Below, piece by piece: positions 34,862 to 42,631 of a DNA stretch of 64,000 nucleotides. Origin of the DNA: Amycolatopsis roodepoortensis (GTDB lineage: Bacteria; Actinomycetota; Actinomycetes; Mycobacteriales; Pseudonocardiaceae). Every line of letters starts with the position of its first letter. The stretch's first letter is position 1. The stretch is taken from the NCBI RefSeq assembly GCF_014873915.1, contig NZ_JADBEJ010000005.1, positions 372,001 through 436,000 on the forward strand, written 5' to 3'. The position numbers were made by a program, and so were the translations under genes. The notes under the pieces are model-generated. The model was not told the DNA's origin. It worked only from the letters and a program-made list of their open reading frames with translations, and searched no databases.

Positions 34862-35097
34862 CAGAGCTTCACCCCTTTCGCGCGGAGCTCGGCCACGACG
34901 GCCTCGATCCCCCGCTTGTCGATGGTCTTCATGCCCTTCACCGAGACCCGCAGCCGGACCCAGCGCCCCTCGCTCGGCACGAAGTACCGCTTGGCCTGCA
35001 GGTTCGGTTCCCAGCGCCGGGACGTGCGCCGATGCGAATGCGACACCTGCTTCCCGTATCCCGGTTTGCGGCCGGTGACCTGGCACACGGCGGACAT
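34861..35097 (-). CDS. rpmB2: 50S ribosomal protein L28, zinc-independent paralogue
   Basis: L28 of 78 residues starting MSAVCQVTGRKPGYGKQVSH. One cysteine (C5) remains but the second CxxC pair needed for zinc is missing, so it belongs to the C-minus class. The ATG at 35097 follows GGGAGGG. It is the first gene leftward of the Zur box, 15 bp away, so repression by Zur would act directly on it. Confidence 0.95.
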   Translation of the reverse strand: MSAVCQVTGRKPGYGKQVSHSHRRTSRRWEPNLQAKRYFVPSEGRWVRLRVSVKGMKTIDKRGIEAVVAELRAKGVKL

Positions 35098-35111
35098 ACA
35101 CCCTCCCAAGT

Positions 35112-35132
35112 TGATATCGGTTGTCGTTTTCA
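35112..35132. promoter_or_regulatory. Zur box between divergent zinc-starvation operons
   Basis: TGATATCGG-TTG-TCGTTTTCA is a 21-bp imperfect palindrome (6 of 9 pairs match), AT-rich against the GC-rich background and with the TGA...TCA ends and AAAACGA core usual for actinobacterial Zur sites. It lies 14 bp before the rpmB2 start and 49 bp before the mrf-like start and could control both directions. Confidence 0.7.
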
Positions 35133-35181
35133 TTTACTCTACACAGCCGAACCAGAACGCCCTCGACGCCCCGGAGCTTCA

Positions 35182-36435
35182 GTGACCGACAACCCCCGCG
35201 TGCCCCTCGTCCTGATCAGTGGCCTCGCACCGGGACCGAACGCCGACCTCGCCGAGCGGCTGCGCCTCGCCGAGCCGGGTACCGCCGTCGTGCATCACGA
35301 CCTGAGGCAGATCCACTCCGGAGTGGTCAGGCGGCGGATCCGGCTCGGCGACCGCGACCAGCTGACCGTCCTCGAACTGGCGCACGGCTGCGTCTCGTGC
35401 ACGTTGCGCGAAGACCTGCTGCCGCTGCTGCGCAAGCTCTCCCAGATGCCGCAGGTGCGGCGCATCGTGGTGCGGCTCGACGAGGCGATGGAGCCCGAGC
35501 CGGTGAGCTGGGCGCTGCACAACGTCCTCGTCGGCGAGCGGCCGGTGATCGAGGACGTCGACCTGCGGGCCGTGCTGACGGTCGTCGACTGCGCGGGCTG
35601 GCTGGGCGACAGCACCGGCGACGACACCTTGGCCGAGCGGAACCTGCGGGCCAGCCCCGAGGACGAGCGCACCGTCGCCCAGGTCGCGCTGTCCCAGGTC
35701 GAATTCGCCGACCTGCTCGTCCTCGCCGGCGCGGCGACCGACGCCTGGTCCGCGGCGAAGGCTTCGGCCGTGCTCGACCGCGTCGCGCCGTCGATCCCGC
35801 GCGTCGAGCTGTCCACTGTGGACGGGAAGACCGTGCTCGACGCCGTCCCGGCCGACGCCCGGCGCGGCGAGGTCACCGACATGCACGGCCCCCTGCTGCG
35901 CGGCCAGCCGCCGTTGCACACCGACTGCGGGATCGGGCTGCTCACCTTCACCTCGCAGCGCCCGTTCCACCCCGAACGCCTCCACGACGCGATCGACGTC
36001 CTGCTCGACGGCGTCGTCCGCACCCGGGGGCGGCTCTGGGTGGCGAGCCAGCCCGACATGGCACTGTGGATCGAATCCGCGGGCGGCGGCCTCGGCGTCG
36101 GGCACGCCGGGCCGTGGCTCGCCGCCCCGGACGGTCCGGACTGGGCCGACGTCTCCCCCGAACGCCGCACCCTCGCCTCCCTGCGCTGGGACCCGCTGTT
36201 CGGCGACCGCGCGCAGGAACTGGTCGTCGTCACGGATCAGGCCACCCCGGACGAGATCGAAGCCGCCTTGAACGGGGCGCTGCTGACCGAGGAGGAACTC
36301 GCCGCCGGCGAGCAGGAATGGCTCCGGTACCCGGATCCGTTCGGCGAGTGGCACGAAGAACCGTGCGAGGACACGGAAATCGACCCTGAGAAGCACGACG
36401 TGAACGCGTCGAACCGAAAGGACGAAACGCAGTGA
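35182..36435 (+). CDS. CobW/Mrf-like protein without a P-loop
   Basis: Protein of 417 residues related to CobW-type metallochaperone GTPases, but the Walker A place reads ISGLAPGPNADLA (about 12-24), so the GxxGxGKT signature is gone. The metal motif GCxxC is kept as HGCVSCTLRED (about 69-79). The C-terminal CobW domain is present (HPERLHDAIDVLLDG, RGRLWVASQPD). In mycobacteria a protein of this kind, Mrf, is encoded with the C-minus ribosomal genes and recruits the hibernation factor Y to ribosomes. GTG start at 35182 with CGGAG upstream. It overlaps rpmE by 4 bp. Confidence 0.8.
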   Translation: MTDNPRVPLVLISGLAPGPNADLAERLRLAEPGTAVVHHDLRQIHSGVVRRRIRLGDRDQLTVLELAHGCVSCTLREDLLPLLRKLSQMPQVRRIVVRLDEAMEPEPVSWALHNVLVGERPVIEDVDLRAVLTVVDCAGWLGDSTGDDTLAERNLRASPEDERTVAQVALSQVEFADLLVLAGAATDAWSAAKASAVLDRVAPSIPRVELSTVDGKTVLDAVPADARRGEVTDMHGPLLRGQPPLHTDCGIGLLTFTSQRPFHPERLHDAIDVLLDGVVRTRGRLWVASQPDMALWIESAGGGLGVGHAGPWLAAPDGPDWADVSPERRTLASLRWDPLFGDRAQELVVVTDQATPDEIEAALNGALLTEEELAAGEQEWLRYPDPFGEWHEEPCEDTEIDPEKHDVNASNRKDETQ

Positions 36436-36689
36436 AACCGGGAATCCACCCCGACTACCACCCGGTGGTGTTCAAGGACCTCTCCACCGGGGACGCCTTC
36501 CTGACCCGCTCCACCGCCACCTCGGAGCAGACCATCGAGTGGACCGACGGCAACACCTACCCGCTGGTGAACGTCGAGATCAGCTCGTGGTCGCACCCGT
36601 TCTGGACCGGCAACCAGCGGATCATGGACAGCGCGGGCCAGGTCGAGAAGTTCCACCGCCGCTACGGCCGTCGCGGAGGGTCGAAGTAA
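36432..36689 (+). CDS. rpmE2: 50S ribosomal protein L31 type B (zinc-independent)
   Basis: L31 type B of 85 residues: MKPGIHPDYHPVVFKDLSTG, then SSWSHPFWTGNQRIMDSAG. No cysteines, hence the zinc-independent form. It overlaps both the Mrf-like gene (4 bp) and rpmF (1 bp). In the zinc-depleted ribosome it replaces L31 type A. Confidence 0.95.
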   Translation: MKPGIHPDYHPVVFKDLSTGDAFLTRSTATSEQTIEWTDGNTYPLVNVEISSWSHPFWTGNQRIMDSAGQVEKFHRRYGRRGGSK

Positions 36690-36847
36690 TGGCCGTCCCG
36701 AAGCGGAAGATGTCGCGCAGCAACACCCGGTCCCGGCGTTCGCAGTGGAAGGCGGCCGTACCGGATCTGGTGCCGATCAAGGTGAACGGCGAGACGAAAC
36801 TCGTGCCGCGCAAGCTGATGAAACACTTCCACCAGGGTGGGGAATGA
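36689..36847 (+). CDS. rpmF2: 50S ribosomal protein L32, zinc-independent paralogue
   Basis: L32 of 52 residues starting MAVPKRKMSRSNTRSRRSQW. The C-terminal part lacks the CxxC zinc pairs. The ATG overlaps the rpmE stop (TAATG) with GGAGGG upstream, and the end overlaps the CobW gene by 4 bp. Confidence 0.95.
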   Translation: MAVPKRKMSRSNTRSRRSQWKAAVPDLVPIKVNGETKLVPRKLMKHFHQGGE

Positions 36848-37941
36848 CGACGCCGGTCACGGTGCTGTCCGGGTTCCTCGGGGCGGGTAAGACGACCGTG
36901 CTCAACCACGTCCTCGCCAACCGCGACGGGCTGCGGGTGGCGGTGATCGTGAACGACATGAGCGAGGTCAACATCGACGCAGCGCTGGTGCGGGACGGGA
37001 ACAGCCTGTCCCGCACCGAGGAACGGCTCGTCGAGATGACCAACGGCTGTATCTGCTGCACCTTGCGCGACGACCTGCTGGAAGAGGTCTCGCGGCTGTG
37101 TGAGGACGGCCGGTTCGATTACCTGCTCATCGAATCCAGCGGGATCTCCGAGCCGATGCCCGTGGCGGCGACGTTCTCGTTCGCCCGTGAGGACGGCGCC
37201 ACGCTGCTGGATGCCGCGCGGCTCGACACGATGGTGACCGTGGTCGACGCGGTGAACTTCGAGCGGGAGCTGGCGGCCGGGGACGCGCTGACCGAACGCG
37301 GGCTCGACCAGTACGACGGGGACGAGCGGACGGTCAGCGACCTGCTGATGGACCAGATCGAGTTCGCGGACGTCCTCTTGCTGAACAAGGCGGACCTGGT
37401 CCCGGCCGGCTCCCTCGACCGGCTGACGGCGGTACTGCGGCGGCTCAACCCGGCCGCCGACGTCGTCGTCTCGACGCACGGCCGGGTCCCGCTCGACCGG
37501 GTGCTCGGCACCGGACGCTACGACGTCGAGCGGGCGCAGGAGGCACCCGGCTGGGTGGCGGAGCTCAACGGCGATCATGTTCCGGAGACGGAGGAGTACG
37601 GGATCTCCAGCGTCGTCTTCCGCGCCTCGCCGGCGTTCGACGCCGAGCGATTGTGGGACTTCGTCGAGCGGCTCGACACCGGGGAGTTCGGGACGGTCCT
37701 GCGGTCGAAGGGGTTCTTCTCGCTGGCGTCGCGGCCCGGGGTGACCGGGCTGTGGTCGCAGGCGGGCTCGGTCGCCCGGTTCGAGCCGCAGGGTGTCGAA
37801 GAGGCGCCGCGGCAGGAGCTCGTGTTCATCGGCGTGGGTCTGGAGAAGGACGCTCTGCTGGACTCGCTCCGGGCCTGCCTGGCCGCCGGTCCCGCCGGGG
37901 CGGATCCGTTCCCGGAATGGGAAGCGGTGCACGTCCACTGA
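36844..37941 (+). CDS. CobW-family GTPase, zinc metallochaperone type
   Basis: GTPase of 365 residues, complete: Walker A GFLGAGKTT (10-18), the metal site GCICCTLRDDL (about 68-78), ESSGISEP, and the guanine site NKAD near 180. The C-terminal CobW domain follows. Such proteins (ZagA/YciC/ZNG1 group) deliver zinc to client enzymes during shortage. Last gene of the rightward Zur operon, translationally coupled to rpmF. A palindrome of the GTGAGTGG family follows within 10 bp. Confidence 0.93.
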   Translation: MTTPVTVLSGFLGAGKTTVLNHVLANRDGLRVAVIVNDMSEVNIDAALVRDGNSLSRTEERLVEMTNGCICCTLRDDLLEEVSRLCEDGRFDYLLIESSGISEPMPVAATFSFAREDGATLLDAARLDTMVTVVDAVNFERELAAGDALTERGLDQYDGDERTVSDLLMDQIEFADVLLLNKADLVPAGSLDRLTAVLRRLNPAADVVVSTHGRVPLDRVLGTGRYDVERAQEAPGWVAELNGDHVPETEEYGISSVVFRASPAFDAERLWDFVERLDTGEFGTVLRSKGFFSLASRPGVTGLWSQAGSVARFEPQGVEEAPRQELVFIGVGLEKDALLDSLRACLAAGPAGADPFPEWEAVHVH

Positions 37942-37950
37942 GCAGTACGC

Positions 37951-37996
37951 CTCGTGAGTGGTAAGGACGGTTCTAACCGTCCTTACCACTCACGAG
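37951..37996. repeat. Perfect 46-bp palindrome (GTGAGTGGTAAGGACGG family)
   Basis: Arms of 22 bp (37951-37972 and 37975-37996) around CT; the left arm begins CTCGTGAGTGGTAAGGACGG. Over 21 bp it is identical to the element at 11283-11326, 26.6 kb away. Located between convergent cobW and the His-rich gene, where it may act as a bidirectional terminator. Confidence 0.75.
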
Positions 37997-38004
37997 GACG
38001 AGGG

Positions 38005-38301
38005 TCAGTGGTCGTCGTAGTGGTCCCCGTGCGCGGCGTGGCGGTGGCCGTCGTGCAGGTAGTCGACGTGGTCGCCGTGCGGCACCGCGACATGGCCGCA
38101 GCCCTCGCCGTGCGCGTGGTCGTGACCCTGGTGCGGGATGTGGTCGCCGGTCTCGCACTCGTCGAAATGCCCGTCGTGAGCGCGGTGCAGGTGCCCATCG
38201 TGCACATAGTCGACGTGGTCTCCGTGGGGTACGGCGACGTGGCCGCATCCTTCGCCGTGAGCGTGCGTATGGCCGGCGTGTTCGGTGTGCGCGGCGGTCA
38301 T
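38005..38301 (-). CDS. Histidine-rich metal-binding protein with internal tandem repeat
   Basis: Protein of 98 residues of which 27 are histidine. A unit beginning HAHGEGCGHVAVPHGDHVDY occurs twice (about residues 14-33 and 65-84) in otherwise HxH-rich, Asp/Gly-containing sequence; two Cys are in GCGH motifs. No signal peptide, so it should be cytoplasmic. It is likely to store or buffer zinc, nickel or copper. Next to the Zur regulon, but on the opposite strand and beyond a palindrome; no Zur box is seen before it, so its own regulation is unclear. Confidence 0.85.
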   Translation of the reverse strand: MTAAHTEHAGHTHAHGEGCGHVAVPHGDHVDYVHDGHLHRAHDGHFDECETGDHIPHQGHDHAHGEGCGHVAVPHGDHVDYLHDGHRHAAHGDHYDDH

Positions 38302-38354
38302 GACCGGGTCCTTCCTGAGCGGAAATGCCTGATCAGGCGGACCGTAGCACCGGT

Positions 38355-39206
38355 TTACGGGCCCAGCAGCGCTCTCACCCGACCGAGTGCACGCACCTGT
38401 TCGGCCCAGCGCGGGCCCGCCAGCCCGACGACGATGTGGGCCGCTCCTGCCTCCCGGTACGTCGCCAGCCGTTCGGCGACGGCCTCGGCGGAACCGGTCA
38501 GGGGCAAGGAGAGCGCCTGGTCGAGCGGCATCCCGTAGACCTCGTTGATCCCTGTCGCCAGATCCGCCGCTGTCGGCAGGTCCGCGCCTCCGCCCAGTGC
38601 GCCGGTGGCGCCGACCGCGGTCACCGGGTTCGCGACGCCGAGATCCGTCAGCCGTCGCCGTCCGTCGGCGACGGCGTCCGGTGGCAGGAGCGACGGGAAC
38701 CATCCGGTGCCGTGCTCCGCCACGCGCTCCAACACGCGCCGGCCCCGGTTGCCCACCCAGATCGGCGGGACCGCCACCGCCGGCGCCAATTCGACGACGG
38801 CGTCGCCGATCCGCACCTCATTGCCCGCCAGCAGCTCCGGCAGCAAGCGGAGCGCCTGGTCGGTGCGCGGGCCACGTTCGCCATACGGCACCCCGGCCGC
38901 GGCGAACTGGGCTTCTCCCCCGCCCGAGCCGATGCCGAGGATCAGCCGTTCGCCCGACACCTCCTGCAGTGTGGCGATCTGCTTGGCCGCCCACGCCAAC
39001 GGCCGCATCGCCGGGACGAACACGCTCAGCCCGATCCGGATCCCGGTCGTGACCGCGGCGGCGACCCCCAGCCCGACCGTGCTGTCGAGCGACGGACGGC
39101 CGGTCATCAGGTGATCGCCGAGGAACACACTGTCGAGGCCCGCGTCCTCGGCCTGCCGGGCGGAGACACGGAGGTCGCCGGCCGGGAGGATCACACCCAG
39201 TTTCAT
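38355..39206 (-). CDS. LLM-class (luciferase-like) F420 or flavin oxidoreductase
   Basis: Luciferase-like monooxygenase fold of 283 residues: MKLGVILPAGDLRVSARQAE and DSVFLGDHLMTGRPS at the start, LGIGSGGGEAQF, PPIWVGNRGRRVLERVAEHGTGW in the middle. Such actinobacterial proteins mostly use coenzyme F420, some FMN; the choice cannot be made by reading. It follows the AMP-ligase by 33 bp on the same strand and may be the last gene of that transcription unit. Substrate unknown. Confidence 0.87.
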   Translation of the reverse strand: MKLGVILPAGDLRVSARQAEDAGLDSVFLGDHLMTGRPSLDSTVGLGVAAAVTTGIRIGLSVFVPAMRPLAWAAKQIATLQEVSGERLILGIGSGGGEAQFAAAGVPYGERGPRTDQALRLLPELLAGNEVRIGDAVVELAPAVAVPPIWVGNRGRRVLERVAEHGTGWFPSLLPPDAVADGRRRLTDLGVANPVTAVGATGALGGGADLPTAADLATGINEVYGMPLDQALSLPLTGSAEAVAERLATYREAGAAHIVVGLAGPRWAEQVRALGRVRALLGP

Positions 39207-39239
39207 GAGCCCATCGTGCGACCTCCACTCGACTGGAGG

Positions 39240-40655
39240 TCAAGCGATGTGGCGGCGGTGCCCGGCCCAGAACGGCTCCCGGAGCGCCCGCTTGTCGACC
39301 TTGCCGATCGCCGTCAGCGGCAGTGCCCCGGCGAAGTCCACATCGGACGGTACGAAATGCTCCCGCCCGAAGAACTCCCTGGCATACGCCCGGACTTCGT
39401 CGGCCGACAGCGCTCCCGAGGCGACCACCACGGCGTGGACCCGCTCGCCCTCGCCGCCGTCACCCGGCACCCCGAACACGGCCGCGGAACGGATCAGCGG
39501 ATGCCGCGCGAGCGCGTTCTCGACCACGGTCGAGTACACCTTGGTGCCGTGTTCGCCGGTGATGATGACGTCGTTCGCCCGGTCCAGCAGGTAGAGGTAC
39601 CCCTCGTGGTCGAACCGCCCGAGATCACCGGTCCGCAGCCAGCCGTCGCCGATCGGCGCCGCCCCGTGGTACCCGACCATCATGGACAGCCCGCGCACCA
39701 GGACCTCCCCGTCGTCGATCCTGGCCTCCATGCCGGGCACGATCCGGCCCACGGACTCGAGCCGCTCCGGCCTGCCGTCGAGTTCCGCCGCGGAGATGCT
39801 CGCGATCATCGGCGCCTCGGTGAGCCCGTAGCCCTGCCCGACCACGGGCCCGAACACCTCGAGCGCCTGAGCCAGCCGTCTCGGCGGTAGCGGGGCGGCA
39901 CCCAGCGAAAGTTGCCGCACGCTGCCGACGTCGGTCGACGCCATGGCCGGATGGTCGAGCACCGCGGCCAGCCGCGCGGGCGTCAGGGACAACGCGGTGA
40001 TCCGGTGTTCCGCGATCGCGTCCAGGACGGTGCCCGCGTCGAAGCCCCGCAGCAGCACGACACTCTCCCGCCGCAGGATCGCCCCCAGCACGGTGGCGTT
40101 GCCGGTCATATGCGTCATCGGCGCGATCAGCAGCGTGCGCCCTGGACCCGCCGGATCCGGCGCGAAGATATGCGCCATCCCGTCGTAGATCCCGCTGTGC
40201 CGGATGAGTTTCGGCGTTCCGGTCGTGCCTCCGGTGGGGAAGACGACGGTGACCGACTCCGGCAGTCCGTCCGGGTCGGCACCGTCGCGGTCCGTCAGTT
40301 CGTCGAGCGTGATCACCCGCGCGTCGCCGTCTGGCCAGTCCGACGGCCGCTCGGTCACCAGGGTCGTGACCCCGGCCGCCTCGACCGCGGCGAGCCGATC
40401 CGGCGAACTCGCCGACGCGGCGACGAGCAGCACCGTCGCACCCCGCAGCTGTGCGGCGAGCTGCAGGAGGACGGTTTCCGGCCGGTTGCCGGCGTCGATG
40501 GCGACCACCCCGCCCTCGGGCAGTCCCGCGTACATCCGGCGCACCAGGTCGAACGCCTGCGCGTAGCCGGTCTCCACGCCTTCCTGGACGAACAGCACCT
40601 CGTCGCCTCCCGAGCGCAGCGCGTCCAGCACCCGGGTCAAGAACAGACTCTCCAC
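39240..40655 (-). CDS. AMP-dependent ligase/acyl-CoA synthetase, short form
   Basis: Adenylate-forming enzyme of 471 residues with FPTGGTTGTPKLIRHSG, GYGLTEAPMI, WLRTGDLGRF and the C-terminal catalytic lysine in LPLTAIGKVDKRALRE. It is shorter than typical acyl-CoA synthetases (about 520-560), mainly in the N-terminal part. It should activate an acid as the acyl-adenylate; the acid is not identifiable. It starts 9 bp after the DUF899 gene, so it is probably part of the ArsR/SRPBCC operon. Confidence 0.87.
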   Translation of the reverse strand: MESLFLTRVLDALRSGGDEVLFVQEGVETGYAQAFDLVRRMYAGLPEGGVVAIDAGNRPETVLLQLAAQLRGATVLLVAASASSPDRLAAVEAAGVTTLVTERPSDWPDGDARVITLDELTDRDGADPDGLPESVTVVFPTGGTTGTPKLIRHSGIYDGMAHIFAPDPAGPGRTLLIAPMTHMTGNATVLGAILRRESVVLLRGFDAGTVLDAIAEHRITALSLTPARLAAVLDHPAMASTDVGSVRQLSLGAAPLPPRRLAQALEVFGPVVGQGYGLTEAPMIASISAAELDGRPERLESVGRIVPGMEARIDDGEVLVRGLSMMVGYHGAAPIGDGWLRTGDLGRFDHEGYLYLLDRANDVIITGEHGTKVYSTVVENALARHPLIRSAAVFGVPGDGGEGERVHAVVVASGALSADEVRAYAREFFGREHFVPSDVDFAGALPLTAIGKVDKRALREPFWAGHRRHIA

Positions 40656-40664
40656 CGGCGGACC

Positions 40665-41357
40665 CTAACCCACCGAGCAGCACCCGCCGCCGGACGAAGC
40701 GGCGCCCTCGTAGGCGTCGTGCCAGTCCCACCACTCGTACGGTGGCGTCTGCGGATAGCCCTCCGGCGAGTCTTCCCACTCCTCCTGCCGTCCCAGCGCG
40801 GTGATGTCGAGGTAGCTCCACGTGCTCCCCATCGCTTCGTCGCCGCGGTTGTTGACGAAGTAGGTCCGGAACACCTGGTCACCCTCACGGATGAAGGCGT
40901 TGGTGCCGTGCCACTCGTCCACGCCGAAGTCGACGTCGAAGTCGCCGGCGATCGTGTACCACGGCATCGTCCAGCCCATCCGCGCCTTCATCCGCGCGAG
41001 ATCCGCCTGCCCGCCGCGGGAAACGAAGGCCAGGGTGGTGTCGCGGGCGTTCAGATGCGCGACATGCGCGACCTGGTCGGCCACCAGCGAGCAGCCTTTG
41101 CAGGCGTGGTCGGGGAACCCTTCCACGCCGGGATCGAAGAAGGCCCGGTAGACGATCAGCTGACGGCGTCCCTCGAACAGGTCGAGCAGGTTCACCGGGC
41201 CGGACGGCCCCTCGAACTCGTACGGCTTCTCGACCACGAGCCACGGCATCCGCCGCCGCTCGGCCGCGAGCGCGTCGCGGGCTCGGGTCAGTTCCTTTTC
41301 CTTCACCAGCAACCGAAGGCGCGCTTCTTCCCATTCGGCCGCGGACACCGTGTTCAT
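40665..41357 (-). CDS. DUF899 thioredoxin-like protein
   Basis: Protein of 230 residues with the DUF899 pattern: VEKPYEFEGPSGPVNLLDLFEGR, QLIVYRAFFDPG, and the redox-like CKGC in HACKGCSLVADQ. The tail ends SSGGGCCSVG with an additional Cys pair. The fold is thioredoxin-like; the reaction is unknown. Start ATG 41357 overlaps the SRPBCC stop (ATGA). It is often found, as here, with ArsR regulators and SRPBCC (AHSA1-like) proteins. Confidence 0.9.
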   Translation of the reverse strand: MNTVSAAEWEEARLRLLVKEKELTRARDALAAERRRMPWLVVEKPYEFEGPSGPVNLLDLFEGRRQLIVYRAFFDPGVEGFPDHACKGCSLVADQVAHVAHLNARDTTLAFVSRGGQADLARMKARMGWTMPWYTIAGDFDVDFGVDEWHGTNAFIREGDQVFRTYFVNNRGDEAMGSTWSYLDITALGRQEEWEDSPEGYPQTPPYEWWDWHDAYEGAASSGGGCCSVG

Positions 41358-41803
41358 CCCGCCAGCTCCGCGGGCAGGACGCTTTGCCGGTTCGGCCGCC
41401 CCTCCCCGGTGGTGATCAAATCGCGCAGGCTGATGCCGACATAGAAGCTCCACGCCTTGTGGCAGACGTCGAAGCATTCGTACTCCGGGACCAGCCCGTG
41501 ATGGGTGAAGCGCGCTTCGGTCTTGCCGTCCTTCTCGGTGATCTCGAACGTGATCGTGGTGTCGACCCATTCGGTCTCGTCGCGGGTGAAGTCGAAGTGG
41601 TTTTCCAGCACCAGCCAGGAGACCTTGCGGCCGGGCACGGATTCGGTGATCCGGATCCGGCAGCGGTGCACCTCTTCGTAGTGGTATTCGAACTCGTCGC
41701 CGGTGAACTCGATCTCTTCCGACCACCACCGGCGGACGTCGGTGAAGGCGTCGAAGACCTGCCTCGGCGTCTGATCCACGGTGAAACTCGTCGTGAAGCT
41801 CAT
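41354..41803 (-). CDS. SRPBCC/AHSA1-like protein
   Basis: Protein of 149 residues with the START-like fold: FTVDQTPRQVFDAFTDVRRWWS at the start, a central EYHYEEVHRCRIRITESVPG, and a C-terminal helix WSFYVGISLRDLIT. The hydrophobic cavity binds small molecules; no catalysis can be assigned. It overlaps ArsR and DUF899 genes by 4 bp each, so the set is translated together. Confidence 0.87.
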   Translation of the reverse strand: MSFTTSFTVDQTPRQVFDAFTDVRRWWSEEIEFTGDEFEYHYEEVHRCRIRITESVPGRKVSWLVLENHFDFTRDETEWVDTTITFEITEKDGKTEARFTHHGLVPEYECFDVCHKAWSFYVGISLRDLITTGEGRPNRQSVLPAELAG

Positions 41804-42135
41804 GATGAACCCTCCAGATGGTCTTTCAGAGCCGCGAGCGGCCCGTCCCAGTCACGGGCGAGCGCGGCGAGGAATTGCTGGGCGACCTGCATCGGGGCCG
41901 AGTGCAGCCGGTAGCGGACGCGCCGCCGCTCCCCCTGCTCCGGGATCACCAGCCCCGCGTCGGTGAGCAGCGCGAGGTGCTTGGCGATGGCCTGCCGCGT
42001 GATCGGCAGCCGGTCGGCCAGGTCGGTCGCCGTGGCCGGGCCGCCCGAGGCGAGGACGGCGAGAATGCTCCGCCTGCTCGGGTCGGCCAAGGCGACGAAG
42101 ACCTGTTCGGCGATCGTTTCGTTGTCAGGCGGCAT
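41800..42135 (-). CDS. ArsR-family repressor
   Basis: Winged-helix regulator of 111 residues: VALADPSRRSILAVLASGGPAT, then LPITRQAIAKHLALLTDAGL for the recognition helix. No metal-binding cysteines are present, so it probably senses something other than metal, as do most ArsR proteins paired with SRPBCC genes. It overlaps both neighbours (11 and 4 bp). Its likely operator is the 20-bp inverted repeat at 42574-42619 ahead of the operon. Confidence 0.93.
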   Translation of the reverse strand: MPPDNETIAEQVFVALADPSRRSILAVLASGGPATATDLADRLPITRQAIAKHLALLTDAGLVIPEQGERRRVRYRLHSAPMQVAQQFLAALARDWDGPLAALKDHLEGSS

Positions 42136-42556
42136 CGAGGTATTCGATCAGTTCGCCCAGCTCGGCCGCCCACCCCTTCGTGTTCCCCTCGAACGCGGCC
42201 TGGTGCGCGTCGTCCGGCAGCTGGGAGAAACCGGACTCGACGACGGTGAGCCGCGTGCCGCCATCGTTCGGGACCAGGGTGAACTCGACGTAGGTGCGAC
42301 GAGGGTCCTCGTCGGGAAGACCGTAGATGTGCCAGGTGAAGCCGAAGACCTCCGGCTCTTCGACGCGCTCGACGCGCATGTTCGCCTGGTGTCCCTCGTC
42401 CCATTTCATCTCGGCCGCGCCGCCGGGCCGCAGGTCGATGCTCGCCTGGTTGCCGAACCAGGTGCCAAGGCCCTCGGCCGTGGTCAGCGCGGCCCAGACC
42501 TTCGCGGGCGGGTGGGCGATTTCGACGGTGCGTTCGATCCGGTCGGGGAATCCCAC
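42125..42556 (-). CDS. SRPBCC/AHSA1-like protein, first gene of the ArsR operon
   Basis: Protein of 143 residues: PDRIERTVEIAHPPAKVWAALTTAEGLGTWFGNQ and the typical C-terminal NTKGWAAELGELIEYL. START-like fold, ligand unknown. I chose the GTG at 42556 because GAGGAGG ends 5 bp upstream; the frame is open to 42577 but that ATG overlaps the operator. It precedes arsR, with 11 bp overlap. Confidence 0.88.
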   Translation of the reverse strand: MGFPDRIERTVEIAHPPAKVWAALTTAEGLGTWFGNQASIDLRPGGAAEMKWDEGHQANMRVERVEEPEVFGFTWHIYGLPDEDPRRTYVEFTLVPNDGGTRLTVVESGFSQLPDDAHQAAFEGNTKGWAAELGELIEYLDAA

Positions 42557-42573
42557 GACGGCCTCCTCAAGTA

Positions 42574-42619
42574 GCAATCAATCGGTTGCTATAACTTTGT
42601 ATAGCAACCGACCGATTGC
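42574..42619. promoter_or_regulatory. Inverted-repeat operator of the ArsR/SRPBCC operon
   Basis: The left arm GCAATCAATCGGTTGCTATA (42574-42593) and the complement of the right arm (42600-42619) differ at only two of 20 positions; six bases (ACTTTG) separate them. AT-rich, 18 bp upstream of the first gene. Very likely the ArsR binding site overlapping the promoter. Confidence 0.75.
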
Positions 42620-42631
42620 GTCAAGGGCGGA

